Below are positions 57,149 to 64,000 of a stretch of DNA of 64,000 nucleotides, piece by piece; positions within the stretch are counted from its first letter, which is position 1, and every line of letters begins with the position of its first letter. The position numbers were made by a program, and so were the translations under genes. The notes under the pieces are model-generated. The model saw only the letters and a program-made list of their open reading frames with translations. It did not search any database and had not been told where the DNA came from. This DNA is from Amaurobius ferox (lineage: Eukaryota > Arthropoda > Arachnida > Araneae > Amaurobiidae), in the NCBI GenBank assembly GCA_951213105.1, contig OX578138.1:92544914-92608913 (forward strand), read 5' to 3'.

Positions 57149-58704
57149 ATTATTCAAATCGGTAAAGATTTAATAAAAATCGTATGCCGCATAACATATT
57201 GGATCAGTTGCTAAGCGACATGATATCAGTTGCTTTAAATAAATTGATGGAAATCATATCATCTGAATAATGCAATCTCCATAGAAGGTTTGGCGACAGT
57301 TTCGTCGATTTAGCGATAACTTTAAAAATCGCCAAATTTATCGCCAATTGGGAATGTAGAGCTGATAGTCCCATTTTGCGACAAATTGACGAAACATCAT
57401 CTCACAATACTATCCCCTAACAAAACGTAACTAATTTCGTTTATTAAGCGCGATTTTATCAATTTCATGATATTTTTATGGATTTAGAAATATTTTTACC
57501 AATTGTGATATTAAAAAAATTCCTTAAATGTGTTACTAAGTAGGATGGACAGACTGACCGACAAATGCTACAGAAACATCATTTCAGTACTTTATTCTGA
57601 AAAAATAAATTTAATTTTATTGATTTGGGTCATTTTTATCAATTTGGAGACATTTCCACTAATTTGGAAAAGTTTAAGAAATGTTATCAAGTTATTTAGA
57701 GATATTCCTTAAAATTCGTAGCTCTGAATTTGCAGATCTGAAGAATAAAATATCCTGATCCAGTTTGCATATACTAAATGAAAACACTAAAAATGTATTA
57801 GAAGATACATAAACCCGCTCTACTCTTTTTCTGCTTCAACAATCGACAAAATGCATTTATTGAGTAAACACAATATATGAGTTTATTAGCTTAACACAAT
57901 ATATGAGCTTGAAACCTCTTTTCTAAAATAAATGAAAGTTATGTACGCAATCCGCAATATATATAATTAAAAGAACAATCAAACCGTTCATTTATAAAAT
58001 ATATTTTTACATCCATTTATTTATTATACAAATAGAAAAAATAATAATAAATATTAACAACACATTTAATTCCATTCCGTTGCCGAGCAACAGGATATAA
58101 GATAGAATCTTCCTCATAAAATGCGAATTTATATAGCCATTTTGATTTCTTTATACTTTACATCGTTACGCTTGTGAAAGATGAACCATGGAGGTAGATT
58201 TTTCCATTTAAATTCATGTTTCAAACAATTCATGTTTTCCTATAGTGACTAATTAATGCAAAAATCCTGCACCAAACTCGAAAATAAAGTTTTATTTCAT
58301 TTTGGCGCTTTAAACAAACGGTTTTCATCCTTTCCGTTTGGATAAACCACGGAGTTTGAGAGTAGATCTCCTAAGAAAAAGTTCCGTTTTTCATTAGTAT
58401 CTCAACATCCCCTGGTCTCAGAAACTCGAAACTTGGACAATATTTATGGTGGGCTATTTCAAGGCTATCCACGAAATTTCATTAAATTCGGTTCAGCCGT
58501 TTTCCCGTGATGATGAGACAAACGAAAATTTGGTTTTATACTAATATCTCGAGAACCACTGGTCGTAGAAACTCAAAACATGGACTAAATTTTAAGTGGG
58601 GCTATTTCTAGGCCACCCACAAAATTTCATCAAATTCGGTTCAGCCATTCTCCCGTGATGAAGGGACAAACATACAGACAGACAGACAAATTTTCAATTT
58701 TATT

Positions 58705-60017
58705 AACACTTTACAACAAAGTTAAAAGTGTTTATGACTTTGTTCATTCTGTCTGTCTGTCTGTCTGCCTGTCCGTTAGCACGATAACTGTCGTAAAAAT
58801 GACTTAATCAAAATGAAATTTTAGTATGTTGTTCAGACGGTCTGTAGAACCTATGGGAATATAAATGAATAATATCACCCAATTAGTTTTGGATTGAACC
58901 CGGGTCGAAAAAATGAAATACATTGAGCCCTATGGGACCTAATTTTTCAAACATTTTTTAAGCGGATTTAAAATTCACAAATTGCTTCGAAAATTTTGGG
59001 TAATATTCAATTGTTCCATAAAATATATAAAAAAAAATAATTCAGCGAAATATATTCAGTAGTTTTTTAAATAAAAATTAAAGTAATAATTACACATCTT
59101 ATATGAAACGATCACGTGACCATGATATGTAACGATCACATGACCCACTTCAAAATGATGTATGGCATCCATCTTGTTTCAAAATCGTGATTTTTTTAAG
59201 TTCTTTTTAATTCATATTGAGTGTTGTATCCGTCCTAAAACTACTTTATTTTTGCTTAAATTCTGTGCATCTACATACTGAAACGACGCAATGACAATAT
59301 ATTTGAGTTTAAATGCTCATCTAAATTTGATTATTTCTACAACTAAGCCTATTTTTCACCTATGTAAAATGTAAACAGCAAAATATATAGGATGAGTTGT
59401 ATTAGAATTCCTGTATTTTTTTAACACAAAATAATTTAGTCCATGTAGTCTGCATGGCTGATATGAATGAAATATTAATTGATTTCATAAAGAGAAGGTC
59501 AATTTTTTTCGATGAAGTTTCAAGCATAGAGTTTAATTTTTTGTAGCTCCATGGTCTTAAACAAAATGTTTAAATAAAATAAATTATTATAGTATTGTGA
59601 TGAATGAAATGAATGGGAGAAAGTTATGAATGAAATCCTGTTTTTATAGAGAGATCCATGTGTGTTATTTTTTCTATGACGTCATTTGAATTAATTTCAG
59701 TTGTTTTCGATGAAGTTTTCAAATATAATAAATTATCGTAGTATTATGATATTTCTAAAACTATTACCGAGGAATGTATAACATTTTAGAGCTGTTTAAA
59801 CCAGGCAATTTATATTTCAATGCCGTCATTTGAATGAAGTTCATTTTTTTCGATGAAGGTTTAAGTTTTCAAATATAATAAATTAATGCAGTATTGTAAT
59901 AAGTTTCAAAATATTACCGATGAATGTATTGCATTTTAGACTTGTTTAAATAAAATTGCATTGAAGTTGGAAAGTGTTTCATAATCAATGCTTTAAGCAT
60001 GATTGATCTTTCTTGTT
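58705..60017 (-). mobile_element. Family C helentron-like element nested in Helitron B (second)
   Basis: The copy runs from AACACTTTACAACAAAGTTA (with a shorter CTGT tract) to AAGCATGATTGATCTTTC and TTGTT, with the same internal order as the first nested copy. The two are clearly similar along most of their length. It inserted only a few bases from the 5' end of the Helitron, splitting its ATTTTATTTATATRGAT terminal region. Confidence 0.85.
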
Positions 60018-60221
60018 TATATGGATGTGGACTCCGAGTGCCCTTGAAACTACTGTAGTCAACAAATTTTAATATAATATGGGTCTATCAAGTAAGTATT
60101 AGAAATTTATAGGTTAACAAGAAGCAGTTAGATTAATTGTGGAATAATCCAAAATGATTTCACAAGAGGCATATTGACAATGTAAATTTTTCATACGTTT
60201 GTATAATATATATATAGCGTT

Positions 60222-60640
60222 GTTACATGTGAATGAATTAATGGTAGAGAAGCCGTCGACAAATCGCTTTCCCGTCATCTATCAATAGCCCCTATTCAAA
60301 TTGTATTTTTATTTTAAAGACAAGTCATCTCATTTCTCCGGACCTTTGAAAAGATTTCTTACACTTCCATTGCGTGGCACATTCAAAGTAATTGTCTATC
60401 TGAGGAATAAAAGCTGAACATAGATTCATCTCAAACTATTGGATTTCCGGAAATCTTTTTAAAAGAGGAAATCCTATACTCGCAGAGAAAGAGGAACTTG
60501 AAGTATAATAATTCTTTTCAAGATAACACTGCATGGAGTTTGTCCTATAGCAACGAACATACAAGTATGCAAGAAATTGCTTTCTTTTACATCATCTAAC
60601 AGCAGTTGTAGTGGTTTGGAGGCCGTAGTTGCTCTTCAGC
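60222..60640 (-). repeat. Repeat F, copy 4
   Basis: GTGAATGAATTAATGGTAGA, TTTAAAGACAAGTCATCTCA, CCTTTGAAAAGATTTCT, AACTATTGGATTTCCGGAAA, TTTGTCCTATAGCAACGAAC and TTGCTTTCTTTTACATCATC match copy 1 in order. The open frame seen in copy 1 is broken here. Confidence 0.6.
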
Positions 60641-61999
60641 GATTATAATATGAATATTGGATTAACCAGAACTTTTAAAATCACTGTAAAAAAGGATTTT
60701 GCAATTTGATGTGAAGCATCTTAAAGCGTGGAGCCTTGAAAGAAATGTGTTAGGGATAAAACATGAGTATGTAACGGAAGTGATATTATAAGTTTACAAT
60801 TACGTAACAGAAATATATTGTACGCTTGGCAATATCAACAAATTCAATTATCTTGGGGATAATTAGAGGAAATATTGCTAACTTGGTGACGTTTGAGGTG
60901 TTATTTAAGCCCCTCGAATTTTAAAGATTGACAAAGAACTTCACTAGTAACGTGCGCTTGCATGACCTTTCCACAGAGGGCATATCAGCTCTTTATCACT
61001 CTTGGGTAGTTGACATGATGTGTGTAAAAGTATCTACCGGACTCAATACAGAACCCAATATGTAATTTTAATTCTGATTATATAGTATACTCTGAAAGGA
61101 TTAACAATTTCTATTCTCGATTCCTTATTTTTCAAGCAGTGTCTTTCCCTGGTAAAGATGAGTTAAAATGTAAATAGCAGCCGCACAGATTGCGGACGGA
61201 AGAGGGAACTGGCACTCGGGTTCTTATATTGCGGAGTGCGAAGCACAACTTGGAACATGGCGTGTGTGGCTGCAGCCGACAATAGAAAGAACGGTAGAAA
61301 GTATGTACCCTGTACACTCTGATTTATTATTTGTAAATTACTCTAATTTATGTTTATTTTAGGATTTTTCTACAGTTAAGAATAAACTGGTTATTTTTAT
61401 TGAGAGATGCTTGCGTGTTCATTTCGAAACCGTTCCAACCCTTTAAGCGGTATAATAAAGCAATACCGGTAAAAAGGCGTACAAAAATTACATTTTAGAT
61501 CTGAAACACGTCTGCATCAACATATGAGATATACGTCAGTGGGCGCATATCATTTGCGCCAAACTCATGCTCAGTGAAATGACTACGAACATTACATCCA
61601 AAAGTAACATTATCCTCAACGTGTATGTCCCGTCCTGATTATGACGAAATAAGCTGCATTCTATTGATTCTGTATAATCTAAAGAAAAATATATTTCATT
61701 TTCAAAAAACTACAAAATGACGATATTTATTCCTAGGTGCTGTGCACCATCGTCACATACAACGCAACAAACTTTTTTTTATCCGAAATACGCAAAATAA
61801 GTAATATTTCATATCAATCTATAATGTGTACTAGTTAGTCACTATTTTCTTCATACCAAAATGCAGGACTGAAAATCTCATTCGACATTACATTCAGTGT
61901 ATAGTATTTAAATAATTTCATTTGTTTTTGTTTGTGCATATGTATTCTTGATCATATCATTCAGCATAATTTGTAAAGTAATACCTTGCAAAGCGTATA
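60641..61999. other. Unassigned DNA with a GC-richer, LTR-like or promoter-like patch
   Basis: At 61135-61440 the composition changes. CCGCACAGATTGCGGACGG, a TTCTTATATTGCGG TATA-like word and CGTGTGTGGCTGCAGCCGAC are followed by AGAATAAACTGG (AATAAA at about 61381) and a GTTCATTTCGAAACCGTTCC segment. The order resembles an LTR or a promoter and first exon, but no target duplication or second copy is visible. The remainder shows nothing recognisable. Confidence 0.3.
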
Positions 62000-62000
62000 T
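61966..62000. repeat. 36-bp satellite unit left of the family A insertion
   Basis: AATTTGTAAAGTAATACCTTG and CAAAGCGTATATAAA match the array at 62930-63545, placing family A inside the satellite block. Confidence 0.6.
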
Positions 62001-62915
62001 AAATTTCCTTATATACAATAATGTCTAAGGAAAGTATTGTGAAGGGGTCGAAAATTCGAATTCGAGTTTTCGACGGGAGAGCACGTTTCAAGCATCCCTG
62101 AGCACGAATCGAACATTTTTAAAGTGATGTTTGTGTGTGTGTGTGTGTGTGTGTCAATGAGACTGTGGAGACGATAACTGACGAAAGAATGGACTGATTC
62201 GAACTAAATTTGGTACAAAAATTACAATCCATAAGCACTGGAAACCTATTGTTTTTATAAGCAATCGAATGTTCAAAACGCCCTAAATTTTTGAGTGAAA
62301 TTCTGAAAAAACGTCGAAAAATCAAAACCTTTAATAAAGTTATGCAAATAGACATTTATGTAAATTTTCATTAGAAAACGATTGACATAAAGTTTAAAAC
62401 GCTAACATGAACCGTTCTTGAGATATTGCACATTTTTCAAAAAAATTACCAAAAAATTATATAAAATAAAAAAAAAATATTTCCTATAGAGAAACATGTT
62501 TACTTTTCATATGTAATACCATGCGATAAATTGCGTGACATTATTCTCGTGGACCTAACTCGTTCCATTCATGAAAAAGGTACTTTGAGTAATACTTTTG
62601 TATTTGAACGTCAATAGTCATTTATCAGCTGTAAGAATAACTTATTTTTCTGTCCAAAACGCTTGGCGAGATTTTGGCGATGAATTTGGTGGAATGTCGC
62701 CAACTTGGCGACTTTTTTAAATGTTACCAAATTAACGAAAATCTCGCCAAATGGATAAAAATAACGCTAAATCATTGAAAATGACGACTCATTGAAGAAA
62801 ATTCAATATCTTGGAAAGAATATAAGTATCTACTTTAAGAATAACATTTTTTTAACTGTAAAAGTAGTAAATTCATTCCATTATATAAGGAAAGTCATGT
62901 GCTGCCCACATCAGA
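62001..62915 (-). mobile_element. Family A helentron-like element, complete, inserted in the satellite
   Basis: Plus-strand order: TTTCCTTATATACAATAATG with TCTAAGGAAAGT (hairpin), GGGGTCGAAAATTCGAATTC with GTTTTCGACGGGAG, a (GT)n tract (62128-62152), the GATTCGAACTAAATTTGGTA block and the GGCGAC module (62665-62715). The arm TATATAAGGAAAGT and the end GTGCTGCCCACATCAGA close it. 915 bp, non-coding. Confidence 0.8.
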
Positions 62916-62929
62916 TTTTTTTAAAAATA

Positions 62930-63545
62930 TAAAGTAATATTTTGTAAAGCATATATTTTAGAAAATAAAGCAATATTTTTTAAAGCGTATATTTTAGAAA
63001 ATAAAGTATTATTTTGCAAATTATATAATTTAGAAAATAAAGTAATATTTTGCAAAGTATATATTTAAAAAAATAAATTATTATTTTGCAAAACATATAT
63101 TTTAAAAATTAAAGTAATATTTTGCAAAGCATACATTTTTGAAAATAAAGTAATACTTTCCAAAGTAAATATTTTGAAAAATAAATTAATTTGCAAACCA
63201 TATATGTAAGGAAATAAAGTGATATCGTACAAAGCATATATTCAAGAAAATAAAGTAATATTTTAGAAAGCATATATTTAAGGAAATAAAGTAATATTTT
63301 GAAAATCATATATATATAAGAAAATAAAGCAATATTTTACAAAGCATATATTTTTGAAAATCAAGTAACATTTTGCAAAGCATATATTTAAAAAAATAAA
63401 GTAATATTTTGCAAATCCTTTTATTTTAGAAAGTAAAGTAATGTTTTGCAAAGCATATATTTTAAAAAATAAAGTAAACTTTTGCAAAGCATATATTTTA
63501 GAAACTAAAGTAATATTTTGCAAACCGTATATTTTAGAAATAAAG
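62930..63545. repeat. 36-bp AT-rich satellite array
   Basis: About 17 units of roughly 36 bp follow the consensus AAAGTAATATTTTGCAAAGC then ATATATTTTAGAAAAT. Units vary by single bases and small gaps. The minus-strand open frames here (66 and 91 codons, rich in Phe, Ile, Leu and Tyr) are repeat translations, not a membrane protein gene. Confidence 0.9.
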
Positions 63546-63589
63546 AAATCCAAATAAAATTGAAAATGTGTCTATATATTCCAGTTTGT

Positions 63590-64000
63590 AAAAATTGCAA
63601 CACCATGAGGAAATCATCAGAATTGAATGAAATTTATTCCACATACGACATGTATTGATACAAATAAACGCTTAAATTTACAAAGCAAAAAAAAAATATT
63701 ACATGTCGAAAATCAGTTTTTGGTGAAGTCACAACGTGTTTCAATAAGTGCTTCTATACAACATGACATCGAATCAAACAGATTTTAAATTTATGTATAC
63801 CTGAGGAAGAGTTTTCCAGATTGATTCTATCCCAGCGGTATTATCTACCGGAAGAGCGTCATGAGAGAGACGTTGACCAACGAAATCCCAGACATGAGAA
63901 ATAGGCGGCATATTCGCAGGCCAAGGAAGAAGCTGTATCTGTTGCGCTGATAAGAAATGTTGAACGATTTTAGCAACATGTGGACGGGCATAGTCCTGGA
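63590..64000 (-). mobile_element. Tc1-like element, truncated by the window end, with transposase pseudogene
   Basis: Left terminal repeat: TTGCAACACCATGAGGAAAT, then CAGAATTGAATGAAATTTAT. The transposase C-terminus reads on the minus strand from 63998: QDYARPHVAKIVQHFLSAQQ, LLPWPANMPP, ISHVWDFVGQRLSHDALPVD and IESIWKTLPQ. The catalytic DNARPH Asp is followed by Tyr instead of Asn, and the Glu expected before HVWD is replaced, so it is inactive. It is related to the element at 41205-42616, whose terminal repeat it matches. The rest lies beyond the window. Confidence 0.8.

Larger units (their letters stand above)
55141..60025 (-). mobile_element. Helitron B carrying two nested family C elements
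   Basis: The 3' end is GGTATGCTGCTAG|T at 55141, with the hairpin CCATACGAAGAACGG just inside. The 5' end is A|TCCATATAA at 60025. Helitron B sequence occupies 55141-55840, 57149-58704 and 60018-60025 and follows the order of the copy at 33985-36090. It includes the GGCGAC modules at about 57285-57350 and the two TTCAGCC.TTCTCCCGTG blocks. The interruptions are family C copies in the same orientation. Without them the Helitron would be about 2.26 kb. No coding capacity. Confidence 0.8.

Noticed and set aside
63109..63553. Minus-strand open frames of 66 and 91 codons resembling a hydrophobic membrane protein
   Set aside because: They are translations of the 36-bp satellite.

Overview
The window is AT-rich, gene-poor eukaryotic DNA built almost entirely from old mobile elements. 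No intact host gene, rRNA or tRNA gene is visible, and every recognisable coding stretch is a broken transposase, a broken reverse transcriptase or a broken THAP zinc-finger domain. Metazoan-type Helitrons, Tc1/mariner relatives, a Penelope-like reverse transcriptase and a THAP domain point to an invertebrate animal. The transposase types resemble those common in arthropods, so an arachnid such as a spider is my best guess; this is inference, not proof.

Four non-autonomous repeat families make up much of the sequence. Family A (about 0.9-1.0 kb) and family D (about 0.76 kb) share a 5' start like TGATGTGGGCAGCACATGAC, a subterminal inverted repeat built on ACTTTCC, and a terminal 3' hairpin. 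Family C (about 1.2-1.3 kb) has the same plan with AACACTTT. All three look like helentron-type rolling-circle elements (HINE/DINE-1-like). Family B is a canonical non-autonomous Helitron with an A|TC start, a hairpin before a CTAG|T end and no target duplication. Orientation is given so that the hairpin end is 3'.

Layout. 0-4 kb: A-derived copies with an amplified 200-bp module, then a degenerate tandem repeat. 5.05-5.94 kb: a foldback MITE. 6.5-15.3 kb: a possible second Helitron family, then A and D copies. 16.6-19.5 kb: a C element split by an A element. 20-21.5 kb: a B relative. 22.4-27.9 kb: a THAP-domain remnant and a possible transposase tail, split by a complete 3.4-kb Helitron B. 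29.3-36.9 kb: A, D, a Tc1 pseudogene, a truncated Helitron B and C/D fragments. 37.4-39.9 kb: a 46-bp minisatellite, GC-rich repeats and an A copy. 40-45.7 kb: a 290-bp direct repeat pair bracketing a Tc1-like pseudogene and a Penelope-like reverse transcriptase. 46.9-53.7 kb: two further repeat families (E, F), C copies and a mariner-like pseudogene. 53.7-54.3 kb: a solo LTR with exact target duplication. 54.4-60 kb: a second foldback MITE abutting a Helitron B that carries two nested C elements. 60-64 kb: an F copy, a 36-bp satellite interrupted by an A copy, and a truncated Tc1-like end.

The nesting gives relative ages: THAP-type remnant before Helitron B, Helitron B before C, C before A. 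The most unusual signals are a family A hairpin that has copied its host flank (18399-18451), sequence modules shared between rolling-circle families that differ at both ends, and the paired hairpins next to the Penelope-like reverse transcriptase.
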